Source: Dialister sp. UBA734 (GTDB taxonomy: Bacteria; Bacillota; Negativicutes; Veillonellales; Dialisteraceae). From it: a stretch of DNA of 12,359 nucleotides. Shown piece after piece: positions 1 through 7,532 of the stretch (within the stretch, counting starts at the first letter, position 1; each line of letters starts with the position of its first letter). Location: positions 45,305-57,663 of the forward strand of contig DBLC01000015.1 of NCBI GenBank assembly GCA_002297935.1, written 5' to 3'. The notes beneath the pieces are model-generated. The model searched no databases. It saw nothing but the letters and a program-made list of their open reading frames with translations, and had not been told where the DNA came from. Made by a program: the position numbers and the translations under genes.

Positions 1-34
1 GTCACGAGTCACCAGTCTACCAGTCACCAATTCC
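1..34. repeat. AGTCACC-type short repeat array
   Basis: Three or more degenerate copies of AGTCACC lie in a row and run straight into the A-tract of the terminator at 36-86. The same arrangement (AGTCACC copies, then AAATAAAAAAGAC) occurs at 12242-12290, so this is a copy of a dispersed intergenic module. It may extend beyond the left edge of the window. Function is not known to me. Confidence 0.6.
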
Positions 35-35
35 A

Positions 36-86
36 AATAAAAAAGACTGCCAAGAAATCACTCTACTGTGATTCTTTTACAGTCTT
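36..86 (-). terminator. Intrinsic terminator, minus strand
   Basis: Arms AAGACTG..AAGAAATCAC and GTGATTCTT..CAGTCTT pair across a six-base loop (hairpin 43-86). On the minus strand the stem is followed by a run of T (36-44 read in reverse), the classic layout for rho-independent termination. The nearest upstream minus-strand gene is the macro-domain gene ending at 592, so its transcript would pass through the large palindrome at 143-533 before stopping here. Confidence 0.75.
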
Positions 87-142
87 AGTATATGCTTTTA
101 TATAGAAGAAATGGTCGCTTCCAAAGCGACAAATGGTGAAAC

Positions 143-533
143 AGGTTGCTCAGGTTTCTCAAGTGGCTAAGGTTACTCAGGTCCCTCGAACGTGCCAACG
201 GCCGCTAGCATCATCATCTCTAGCGTCATTTCGACCGACGGGATTAGTGCAAAATGATACTGCAGAGTAGTTCTGTACTATGTTAGACAGAAGTGGAGAA
301 ATCCCAAACCTCCAGCGGAATTCTATCCAGCTGAACAGAGCCGTAGTGGGATATTTCAGCTGTCACCTTTACCGCTACTGCTTTTAGATTTCTCCACTTT
401 TGTTCAACATTGTACCGAACTACTCTACATATCTACCCCAAGCACAAATCCCATCGGTCGAAATGACACCAGTATTTTCAGCTCATTCGAGCAACCTAAG
501 AAACCTGAGAAACCTGAGAAACTTGAGCAACCT
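143..533. repeat. Large imperfect palindrome (dispersed repeat element, copy 1)
   Basis: This explains the gene-free stretch left of the macro gene. The core at 225-467 starts GTCATTTCGACCG and ends CGGTCGAAATGAC. Its arms stay largely complementary for about 95 nt (GAGTAGTTC..GTAC and AGTGGAGAAATC recur in inverted form), and an inner CAGCTGAA/TTCAGCTG pair brackets the centre. Outside the core, 143-190 carries 9-nt units like AGGTTTCTC, and 486-533 carries their reverse complement. Transcribed, the whole would fold into one long hairpin. No ORF inside looks real and no transposase is present, so it is either a MITE-like non-autonomous element or a structural intergenic repeat. Confidence 0.75.
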
Positions 534-569
534 ATAACCACTATCAAAATGACACCTACTAACTCTACA

Positions 570-599
570 CTCCTCACTATATAACTCCTCATTATATAA
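570..599. repeat. 15-bp tandem duplication over the macro gene stop
   Basis: CTCCTCACTATATAA (570-584) is followed at once by CTCCTCATTATATAA (585-599), differing at one base. The second unit contains the stop codon of the macro-domain gene (592-594). It resembles the CATTCCTAATT tandem units at 11383-11410 in style but not in exact sequence. Confidence 0.6.
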
Positions 600-1770
600 G
601 TGGTTCTTCAAAATCAAAGAGCACCTGATTGATTTTATAAATATCGTATATTCCCTTCTTCACGAAATACTCCACAATCACATCGGCCCTCCGGGCATGG
701 GACAAGGTATACCCCGCCTTCGCCAACAATTCCTGCAATTCCGAAAGTGGCAATTCCAGCGCAATCCCCAGAGCCAATGCCGTTGCCCGAGACGGTTGAT
801 AATCCTCATGGGAGCGAATCTTAGAAAAGAGCTTCCGGTCCAAATTGGCCTTTTTATAACACTGTGGGTCGGTCATGCCCTTCTCATCGATTTTACGCAG
901 CACCATAGAAGAGAAACTTTCTTCCAAATCAGAAAAATCCGCTGCTTCCACTTTCGCCAGACAAGCGGAAACGGGCTTTTCCGATTGTATTATTTCCGGC
1001 TTAGGGCTCCTCACATGAGTCAGCTGGTCAATTTTCTGCTCCAGAGAGGCTATCCGTTTCGCTCTATCATCCGCCTTAGGAGAGACAATCGGTGCCATCT
1101 CAAACTCACAGATCATCCCCTCAGCTTCCTGCGGCTCCTCTTCCATGGACTCCGGCATTTTCAGATACAAACTTTCCAGCTTGCCAGCCAGATAATCCAG
1201 CAGACTTTCCTCCTCATCCCGGCGAAGGTCCACCTCTCCAGAAGATGTTTCCTTCCAGTAAGAAGAAACAGCCTCTGCCAGTTTGGAGGAAATCTGGTAA
1301 TCCGACTTTTGGAAAATCACCAAGTACACGTCCAAATCATGGTCCCTCAGAAACGCCGTGATGGTATCCACCGCCACCTGCAGCGCTTCCTCTTTCGGAT
1401 ATCTATAGGCGCCAGAAGAAATCAAGGGAAAAGCCACGGAGTGGCAATCATAGGCGGTGGCTAACTCCAAAGACTTCTGATAACAAGAAATCAGCTGCTC
1501 CTTCTCCCCCTGATTTCCGCCATGCCAAACCGGCCCTACGGTGTGAATCACCTTTTTGCAAGGCAGCCGATACGCCGGAGTGATCTTCGCCTCTCCGGTC
1601 TTACAGCCTTCAGGATACCGGAACTGACACGCCTTCACCAGCATAGGCCCCGCCGCCCGATGAATGGCCCCATCCACTCCGCCGCCACCTAAAAGCGTAG
1701 GGTCCGCCGCATTCACGATGGCATCTACAGGAAGCGTTGTGATATCACCACGGATGATTTGAAATGGCAT
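592..1770 (-). CDS. Macro-domain (ADP-ribose processing) protein with C-terminal helix-turn-helix-like domain
   Basis: A 392-residue protein. Residues 1-172 form a MacroD-type macro domain: GDIT at 8-11, NAAD at 20-23 (usually NAAN), the glycine-rich loop GGGGVDGAIHRAAG at 28-41, and the second phosphate loop FPLISSGAYRYP at 114-125. Family members bind ADP-ribose and hydrolyse O-acetyl-ADP-ribose or mono-ADP-ribosyl links. Arg123 stands where most relatives, as I recall, have glycine (xYGYP). Residues 173-280 are an acidic linker with a short coiled coil (about 233-250). Residues 283-392 match a stand-alone HTH-like domain common in Clostridia (DEKGMTDPQCYKKANLDRK, then KAGYTLS, then EYFVKKGIYDIYKIN). 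The start is fixed by AGGAG at 1778-1782. The gene is separated from zorD by a terminator and has its own candidate promoter, so a Zorya role is only conjecture. The domain call is secure; the substrate is unknown. Confidence 0.9.
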   Translation of the reverse strand: MPFQIIRGDITTLPVDAIVNAADPTLLGGGGVDGAIHRAAGPMLVKACQFRYPEGCKTGEAKITPAYRLPCKKVIHTVGPVWHGGNQGEKEQLISCYQKSLELATAYDCHSVAFPLISSGAYRYPKEEALQVAVDTITAFLRDHDLDVYLVIFQKSDYQISSKLAEAVSSYWKETSSGEVDLRRDEEESLLDYLAGKLESLYLKMPESMEEEPQEAEGMICEFEMAPIVSPKADDRAKRIASLEQKIDQLTHVRSPKPEIIQSEKPVSACLAKVEAADFSDLEESFSSMVLRKIDEKGMTDPQCYKKANLDRKLFSKIRSHEDYQPSRATALALGIALELPLSELQELLAKAGYTLSHARRADVIVEYFVKKGIYDIYKINQVLFDFEEPLI

Positions 1771-1777
1771 AATAGTT

Positions 1778-1782
1778 CTCCT
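1778..1782 (-). promoter_or_regulatory. Ribosome binding site of the macro-domain gene
   Basis: AGGAG on the minus strand (within GAGAGGAGA) lies 7 nt before the ATG at 1770. It fixes this methionine as the start and leaves the macro domain intact from its first strand. Confidence 0.7.
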
Positions 1783-1804
1783 CTCTTATGGAAATATGGA
1801 TGAA

Positions 1805-1900
1805 AGGTTTCTCAGGTTACTCAAGGTTTTCAAGTTTCTCAGGTTTCTCGAATGTGCCAATAGACGCAAGATATTTCATCGTACCGTCATGGATCCGGTC
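1805..1900. repeat. Decayed half copy of the dispersed palindromic element
   Basis: Tandem AGGTTTCTC-like units (1805-1849), then CGAATGTGCCAATAGACGC, then TCATCGTACCGTCATGGATC. These follow the same order as the left arm of the palindrome at 143-240 (AGGTTTCTC units, CGAACGTGCC, CTAGCGTCATTTCGACC). The right arm is missing and the GTCATTTCGACC box is degraded. The copy lies in the 5' untranslated region proposed for the macro-domain gene. Confidence 0.55.
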
Positions 1901-1928
1901 GTATTCGTACAATCGGTTAAATGAGATT

Positions 1929-1957
1929 ATTATTCTAAAAGCAGAAAGTTAAGTTAA
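1929..1957 (-). promoter_or_regulatory. Candidate promoter of the macro-domain gene
   Basis: On the minus strand TTAACT (1952-1957, -35-like) and AATAAT (1929-1934, -10-like, one base from consensus) are 17 nt apart. The site lies between the zorD terminator and the macro gene and would give a leader of about 150 nt. Inferred from sequence match only. Confidence 0.35.
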
Positions 1958-1966
1958 CAAAATTAG

Positions 1967-1994
1967 CTAATCTATAGGTTCTATTATAGATTAG
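1967..1994. repeat. 10-bp perfect inverted repeat upstream of the macro-gene promoter
   Basis: CTAATCTATA (1967-1976) and TATAGATTAG (1985-1994) are exact reverse complements around an 8-nt spacer. The repeat sits about 10 nt upstream of the proposed -35 box, a position suited to a regulator-binding site. It could equally be a hairpin without function; no T-run follows on either strand. Confidence 0.45.
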
Positions 1995-2022
1995 TCGATA
2001 CAATTCATCAATCACGTGCCCA

Positions 2023-2063
2023 TAAAAAAAGAGTGGTTGTTTTCCTGTTGGAAATAACCACTC
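2023..2063 (-). terminator. Zorya operon terminator
   Basis: GAGTGGTTGTTTTCC and GGAAATAACCACTC pair around a TGTT loop (2031-2063). On the minus strand the stem is followed by seven T and then ATG (2022-2030 in reverse). It begins about 18 nt past the zorD stop codon, closing the operon and separating it from the macro-domain gene. Confidence 0.85.
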
Positions 2064-2081
2064 CTTTTGTTACTCTCTCAT

Positions 2082-5000
2082 CTAGTACGGAATATCTTTT
2101 TCTACCCGATATCGTTCAAGCAATTTGATGAGTTCCTGGCGAGTAATAAGCTGTACACCAGATGCTTCTGCTCGTGTTTGCGCATTAGGCGTAAAATCAG
2201 AGGCATTGGTAATAACCACACCCTTGAATCTATAACCTCTTTGCTTTTCATAAAACGAAATAGCACTACAAATCTGTTCCACTCCCTCAGGAGACATCTT
2301 TTTATCCGTTGAGGCGGTCTGTTTGCACTGAATCAATAGGCCCGTTCTTTTATGCGTATCACAATACACGATCACATCGGCCCCATAATCATTTCTAATA
2401 GGCGTCTGCTCTGCTGAATATCCCGGAATCGCATCATACAACTGGGTCACCACATGTTCGAAGACTTCCCCCTTCATCTGGTCCACATCAGAAATTGTCC
2501 AATAAGACGTACCAGCTCCATAGACAGCCCCGCCAGACTCTGCTACATTTCCTGCAGCAGAAGGAATCAGTTCTCCAAAAAGCTGATATCCATCCTCCGC
2601 AGAATCGCCAGTAGGAAATACCACACTTCGACTTAAATTTCGTTTAAATTCCAAAAGTTGATCCAATCGTTCATCAAAAGAAACTATATTTTTATCCTGA
2701 CACACCGCAATAGGAAGGTATACATGGACCTCTTTCTGTTGCCCTATACGGTACACCCGGTCTGTAGCCTGGTCTTCCTTAGCCGGATTCCAGCAACGAC
2801 TCAAATGAATCACATGATTGGCCGCCGTGATATTGAATCCCACGCCACCTGCTTCGGCCGAAAGAATCAAAATGGCAAATCCCTCTTTGGCATTAAAGGT
2901 ATCCACAATGCGCTGCCTGAGTTCTCCATTCAATTCCCCATTGATAGGTGGTTGGATAGAAATACCAAAGGCTTTTTCTAAGAAATGTTTCAATACTCGC
3001 TGCATCCGTTTGCTAGTCACAAAAATGAGAACCTTTTCCTCTTTCATTTTGATTTGAAATAAAATTTTCCAAACCGCTTGCAATCTAGCTGAAGAAAAGA
3101 AAAAGTCTTGGGGCCTCATATGCATAAAACTACCATCATTATACAATGACAAATGAGGAAATAGAGATGTATCCCTCAGAGCGGCAATCACCTTAAACGC
3201 CTCTCCCTTCTTCTTTCTTCCCTTGCTCCCCCACTGGATGATCTTTTCGTACGCCTTCTGCTGTTCCTCTGGCATAGGAATGGTTATCTTCTGTATGGTC
3301 TTTTTAGGAAGTCCCTCTAAGTGATCCACCTTCTGCCGCCGTAAGAAAATAGGTTGCAATTCTCCTTCCAGCTGTTCTCCCAAATCTTCAATGGCTTTCA
3401 CATCGCCTTTCAAATGTTTCAGCTGATTTTGATACGTCCCACAAAAAGACTTGAGTCCCTTTAGCCTTCCTGGATCCACGAAATCCATGATACTCCACAA
3501 GTCCACCCATGCATTTTCCACTGGAGTGCCCGTGATAGCGATGCCGAAATCATATTTCATAGACTTCACACAATTGGTGATTAAAGACGCTGGATTTTTT
3601 ACTTTTTGTGCTTCATCCAGTACCATGACAGACCAATCGACTCTACCAAAACTGATATCATACTTACGAAGCGTTTCGTAAGAAGTCAGTACAATACGAT
3701 TCTTGGCAACAGACGAAAAATCGATCACAAAAGACGAATCAGTCCCTATTTTCTTCATCTCACTCCCATACAGAGAAACCAACTCTTCAAAAACGCCTGT
3801 CTTTACAAATCGTTCATATTCATTCTTCCAATTGGCTAAAAGAGAAACCGGTGCCACAATCAGGACAGATGGCATATCTTTCGTTCCATAAAAAGTTTTC
3901 AGTCCGGAAATAAAGCCTAAGGTCTGTAGTGTTTTCCCTAGCCCCATATCATCAGCCAAGAGAACCCCACGATACCCATTCCTCCAATTGGTCGCCATCC
4001 ATTGCATACCTTCCTGCTGGTATGAAAAAGGTGTCACTCTGTCTTCTAAACCATCAGAAATACGCTCTACAGAAAATGACGATTCCACTTGGCTACCACG
4101 AGCCCATGCACGTCTATTTCTTTCTTCTTCCGTAGATTTGTTATATTTTCCTTTTTCTATATTATCATCACTATTTAAACTGTCCGTTTCATTCTGGGAA
4201 GAAGGCCCATGATCCACTGTTGTACCTTTCCCTCCTTGAGGCACTCCTTCTTGGGGAACTTCTCCTTGAAATGTATCAATGGCTGCCTTTACTTTATCTA
4301 TAGGGTACTTTTTTCCTTCATGAATAATATAGGTCTCGCCGTTGGCCACTGCTTGGTTCAACTTTCTTTTGATATCCTCTACATTGGTTTTGGTAATCGT
4401 TGGCTCAACCAAAGAGACTTCTTCTGGTCCCTCAAATCGCAACTCTCCTTCTGGTGGTAACCATCCTCCTTCGACAGCTTTCAAATAAGGATAATTTTTC
4501 TTGATGAATTGCCCGTACCCAATAACACGATCGGAATAATCCTCTCGGTTGAAATCAAATACATGGGACGGAAAAATCTGTCCCCGTCCTAGTAGGACTT
4601 TTTTGGCTTCGTCATAGCTAAGTTTTTTCTTCTCTTTAATCGCTTTGAGTCCATCGGTCTGCTCTGTATCAAACACATAATAGGTGCCATCCCTACCCTG
4701 ATAGACCGGTTTTACAATTCGGAGTGTTTTGAATGTTTTGGCAAAATCCTTTTCTTTCTGTGAATCAACTGGCTTTCCCTCTTCATCCAAAAGGACTGGT
4801 TCTACATAGTACGTCCCATCTGTATCTTTTTGCACAGAAATATTTAACCTGTCAGCAGCTACCACTTTCGTTTTATCCAGGTAGCCATCCAACTTTGCAT
4901 CAACTGCATCGGCATTTTTCTTAATCTGTGCCACATGTCGCATGTTACTGGACTGGATATCATTTCTATCCGATAAAGAAACTACGCTTTCATTGCCTGA

Positions 5001-5405
5001 CTTGGCTGCTTGCAAAATATTGTACTGTGCCGTATTGCACATGAACTGCAAATCCTGATTGATCTGAATCAAAGAGCCAGTGACCTTTGGATTGACGAAA
5101 GGAGTTCCATCGCCTTTTAAAAATTGTACCTTGAAACGAAACCGATTGCTTTGCAATAAATTCTCTTTATCCACATAGATTTGGTAAGGAAATACCGCCG
5201 GAAGAGTCAAAAGCTCTCTTTCATCACGCGAAAAAGAAGCAGCCAAATCATGAGGAACCACATAAGATTCCCCTTCTTTGACTACTTTCCCTTCTATCGT
5301 CAGCATATCCAATTCTGTGCGGATATCTTCCCACTGAGGACTTTCTTTTCCCCAATGGAAAAGATACCCATCTTCTTTGCACATCCAATAGGATAGTTCT
5401 TTCAT
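2082..5405 (-). CDS. zorD: Zorya protein ZorD: SNF2-family helicase with C-terminal Mrr-type nuclease
   Basis: A 1107-residue effector of type I Zorya. Residues 1-450 are a large N-terminal region without a motif I recognise (in studied ZorD the N-terminal region is autoinhibitory). The SNF2 motor follows: Walker A DDMGLGKT at 485-492, motif II DEAQ at 597-600, ITGTP at 624-628, SAEAGGVGFN at 849-858 and QATDRVYRIGQ at 879-889. Residues about 975-1100 form a restriction-endonuclease fold: Glu979, Asp1010 in GAD, and QCK at 1026-1028, the D-QxK signature of Mrr nucleases. Known role: translocation on and degradation of invading DNA after the ZorAB motor is triggered. I chose the ATG at 5403-5405, not the one 12 nt upstream (5417), because GGAGG lies 5 nt before it and it overlaps the zorC stop as TAATG. 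All catalytic motifs are intact. Confidence 0.95.
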   Translation of the reverse strand: MKELSYWMCKEDGYLFHWGKESPQWEDIRTELDMLTIEGKVVKEGESYVVPHDLAASFSRDERELLTLPAVFPYQIYVDKENLLQSNRFRFKVQFLKGDGTPFVNPKVTGSLIQINQDLQFMCNTAQYNILQAAKSGNESVVSLSDRNDIQSSNMRHVAQIKKNADAVDAKLDGYLDKTKVVAADRLNISVQKDTDGTYYVEPVLLDEEGKPVDSQKEKDFAKTFKTLRIVKPVYQGRDGTYYVFDTEQTDGLKAIKEKKKLSYDEAKKVLLGRGQIFPSHVFDFNREDYSDRVIGYGQFIKKNYPYLKAVEGGWLPPEGELRFEGPEEVSLVEPTITKTNVEDIKRKLNQAVANGETYIIHEGKKYPIDKVKAAIDTFQGEVPQEGVPQGGKGTTVDHGPSSQNETDSLNSDDNIEKGKYNKSTEEERNRRAWARGSQVESSFSVERISDGLEDRVTPFSYQQEGMQWMATNWRNGYRGVLLADDMGLGKTLQTLGFISGLKTFYGTKDMPSVLIVAPVSLLANWKNEYERFVKTGVFEELVSLYGSEMKKIGTDSSFVIDFSSVAKNRIVLTSYETLRKYDISFGRVDWSVMVLDEAQKVKNPASLITNCVKSMKYDFGIAITGTPVENAWVDLWSIMDFVDPGRLKGLKSFCGTYQNQLKHLKGDVKAIEDLGEQLEGELQPIFLRRQKVDHLEGLPKKTIQKITIPMPEEQQKAYEKIIQWGSKGRKKKGEAFKVIAALRDTSLFPHLSLYNDGSFMHMRPQDFFFSSARLQAVWKILFQIKMKEEKVLIFVTSKRMQRVLKHFLEKAFGISIQPPINGELNGELRQRIVDTFNAKEGFAILILSAEAGGVGFNITAANHVIHLSRCWNPAKEDQATDRVYRIGQQKEVHVYLPIAVCQDKNIVSFDERLDQLLEFKRNLSRSVVFPTGDSAEDGYQLFGELIPSAAGNVAESGGAVYGAGTSYWTISDVDQMKGEVFEHVVTQLYDAIPGYSAEQTPIRNDYGADVIVYCDTHKRTGLLIQCKQTASTDKKMSPEGVEQICSAISFYEKQRGYRFKGVVITNASDFTPNAQTRAEASGVQLITRQELIKLLERYRVEKDIPY

Positions 5406-6784
5406 TATAGCCTCCATTGCCTTTCATCACGCCAAATACCGCAATGCGTCTTTAGCCAAGAACGGACTTTAGGTTGCCAACTAGGAATATCACCACGTCT
5501 AGTATGAACAAATTCTTCATAAGTATACGTTCTTGTAATATCACGATAATCAATATGATTATGTCCAATAGCCATGATATCAATGGGTGATGCTTTGTTT
5601 TTGTAAATTCTCAATTTTCCATTATGGCTAGGTTCGATAAAAGTATAATCGCCAATCACAAACACCAAAAGACTGCTATCGGCTGATTTTCCTTCCAAAA
5701 TATCATAATTTGTAAGTTTCTTATCTAACCGTTGTGCTTCTCGTCTAGCTTCATCCCCCAGAATAATACGAGACATGGAAATTTCATCCATATAGGCTTT
5801 CCAAAAAGCCTGTCTATACTTCCACATCACATCCCCATTTTCAGAAGTGCTACCCGCCGTACGTTCTATCAAAGAAAAAAAGACAGCAAAGTCATTCTTA
5901 ACCATCCACTGGTAGTAAATTTTCTGAGCTTCTTCCTCTACATGAATCCAACTGGCATTATTTCCTCTAGGATCACCCATGACTTTGAAAATTAAATCCA
6001 TTAGCTGCGCGATGATAGCAGCATTTCCTGCTTTTGCTGCTCCTATAATAAGTGGCCCAATAATATAAGGCGTTTGCCCTTTATATAGCGGATTTTTGAC
6101 AACTTCCACAAATCGTTCTAATTTCGTTTTCATAGGTGCTTGCAAACGAAAAGCTTCCTGTATGGCCATCTTTACAAATTGGGAAGCAAAAAGATTGCTT
6201 GGAAAATTTATATCTTGCAATGCTCCGACAATACCACTTTGTAAAAATAGTTTCCCTAATTTTTTTGTTCCATCCATGGATAATAAAAAGGGAGACTTTT
6301 TTAAGAAAGCATTTCTTTCCATAGCTCGTAAATCTTTTTTTGTCACCCACTCTTGCAAAACATTTTGCAAAAAAGCAATTTTGGGATCATCTTTTGTAAA
6401 TTTATTGAAGTATACAAAAAGGACTCGACGAAATGTTAAAGTTTTCCCTAAATCGATATACCTCATAATAAATCGGGTTAATGCTACTGAGTTTTTTTCG
6501 CTTAGCAAAATAAAAGGAAAATTTCTACGTTCTCTCCGTGTAAAGTCTACTTTTGCACGTCCGGTATACACACTCTGTATTTTATCACGTAATTTTTCCA
6601 AATCTAACGGTGTCAATGATGGTTTACTAGCCATACCTTTGATCCATTTTTCAGTATGCGCAAGACTTTGTTCTATTGCAGGAGCCCTAAGATTTTTCCA
6701 TTTATCTTCTGCTTGTACCCGATATCTAGGATATGCTTTTATTGTTCGCCACAAAGATAAAAATTGTTTTTGAAGTTCTGACAT
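5405..6784 (-). CDS. zorC: Zorya protein ZorC (EH-signature domain)
   Basis: A 459-residue soluble protein without transmembrane segments. It is strongly basic at 60-130 (many Arg/Lys, e.g. FTRRERRNF), consistent with the DNA binding reported for ZorC. The C-terminal EH region includes FIEPSHNGKLRIY (382-394) and EEFVHTRRGDIPSWQP (423-438). Glu384 and His427 are 43 residues apart, the spacing I recall for the essential Glu400/His443 pair of E. coli ZorC. It is about 100 residues shorter than the E. coli protein. Identification rests on the motif plus its place between zorB and zorD; sequence conservation in this family is otherwise low. A sampled line of this gene (6361-6420) is only 14 of 60 G+C, much lower than the flanking genes. 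RBS AGGGG lies 5 nt before the ATG; the stop overlaps the zorD start. Confidence 0.88.
   Translation of the reverse strand: MSELQKQFLSLWRTIKAYPRYRVQAEDKWKNLRAPAIEQSLAHTEKWIKGMASKPSLTPLDLEKLRDKIQSVYTGRAKVDFTRRERRNFPFILLSEKNSVALTRFIMRYIDLGKTLTFRRVLFVYFNKFTKDDPKIAFLQNVLQEWVTKKDLRAMERNAFLKKSPFLLSMDGTKKLGKLFLQSGIVGALQDINFPSNLFASQFVKMAIQEAFRLQAPMKTKLERFVEVVKNPLYKGQTPYIIGPLIIGAAKAGNAAIIAQLMDLIFKVMGDPRGNNASWIHVEEEAQKIYYQWMVKNDFAVFFSLIERTAGSTSENGDVMWKYRQAFWKAYMDEISMSRIILGDEARREAQRLDKKLTNYDILEGKSADSSLLVFVIGDYTFIEPSHNGKLRIYKNKASPIDIMAIGHNHIDYRDITRTYTYEEFVHTRRGDIPSWQPKVRSWLKTHCGIWRDERQWRL
5406..5415 (-). promoter_or_regulatory. RBS and TAATG coupling site deciding the zorD start
   Basis: On the minus strand GGAGG, then a 5-nt spacer, then ATG (5403-5405), whose A is the last base of the zorC TAA. 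This is a textbook translational-coupling junction. The upstream ATG at 5417 has only AAAGG 2 nt before it, too close to work well. Confidence 0.7.
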
Positions 6785-6832
6785 AAAAGCCCCTACTTTC
6801 TATCTATACAAATCAGCACTAACTTCTTACTC

Positions 6833-7516
6833 CTACTTGGCATTTTCTTTTGAATTATCCACTGGCGGCATCATGGTGAATCGCAAAGCAATACGCCGGT
6901 TGGACTGTCTACCATCTTCTGTATCATTATCCGCTATAGGCCTGGTCTCTGCATAGCCAGAGCAAGAAAAAATAGGTTCTCCATTGCTATTCTTTTCTGT
7001 ATCCAATGCAGGCCCTTCCTGATACATCAATTTCCAAGTATTAATAGCTCGCTGTGTCGACAACTCCCAGTTGGATGGAAATTCGGGCGTTTCGATATCT
7101 ACATTATCTGTATGGCCTTCAATAAAAATAGTTTCAATGGCATTTTTGTAGTGTTCTTTCTCCAGCACCTGATACAGCACATCGGCCAAATTCAAAATAT
7201 CTTGCCGTCCACTTTCTTTGACATGAGCTTCCCCTGTGTTGAAAAGGAAATCCCCCTCAATCCGAAGTGCCCCTTGTTTCTTATCTATAATGACTGTAGT
7301 TCCTTTTTGATCCAGCTCAGCCTTGATCTCCTCCAGCATATCGTCTCGCATTTCCATATTTCCAGTATACTGGTCTTTCACTTGTCCTAAATTGAGCATG
7401 AAATAGCAAACAGCCAAAATGAAAACAGAAAGAAGGCCTGCCATCAAATCACTGATCGATAGGGTAAATGCATTTTCTTTATTTTCAGATACTTCTTGAT
7501 GATGAAACCGCCGCAT
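6833..7516 (-). CDS. zorB: Zorya protein ZorB (MotB/OmpA-like stator subunit)
   Basis: A 227-residue inner-membrane protein anchored in the cell wall. The single transmembrane helix (about 20-43) begins with ISDLMAGLL and carries Asp23, placed like the ion-carrying aspartate of MotB and Asp26 of E. coli ZorB. Residues 86-215 are an OmpA-family peptidoglycan-binding domain: IEGHTDN at 132-138, NWELSTQRA at 149-157, SGYAETRP at 186-193 and GRQSNRRIA at 202-210. Asn149, Leu152 and Arg156 match the spacing of peptidoglycan-contact residues I recall from E. coli ZorB, with the same offset of three as Asp23. Two copies pair with five ZorA in known complexes. The ATG follows AGGGGG by 5 nt and lies 16 nt after the zorA stop. 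The acidic/Asn tail after 217 shows no motif. Confidence 0.95.
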   Translation of the reverse strand: MRRFHHQEVSENKENAFTLSISDLMAGLLSVFILAVCYFMLNLGQVKDQYTGNMEMRDDMLEEIKAELDQKGTTVIIDKKQGALRIEGDFLFNTGEAHVKESGRQDILNLADVLYQVLEKEHYKNAIETIFIEGHTDNVDIETPEFPSNWELSTQRAINTWKLMYQEGPALDTEKNSNGEPIFSCSGYAETRPIADNDTEDGRQSNRRIALRFTMMPPVDNSKENAK

Positions 7517-7532
7517 CGTTACCCCCTACCTC

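Noticed and set aside
143..533. CRISPR array suggested by repeated AGGTTTCTC units
   Set aside because: Units are 9 nt, back to back without spacers, and inverted in the second half; no cas genes nearby.
697..1464. 255-codon plus-strand ORF
   Set aside because: Lies entirely opposite the macro-domain gene; the Arg/Gln/Leu-rich product is typical of antisense translation of a GC-richer gene.
6096..6773. 225-codon plus-strand ORF
   Set aside because: Antisense shadow of zorC; no domain and no RBS.
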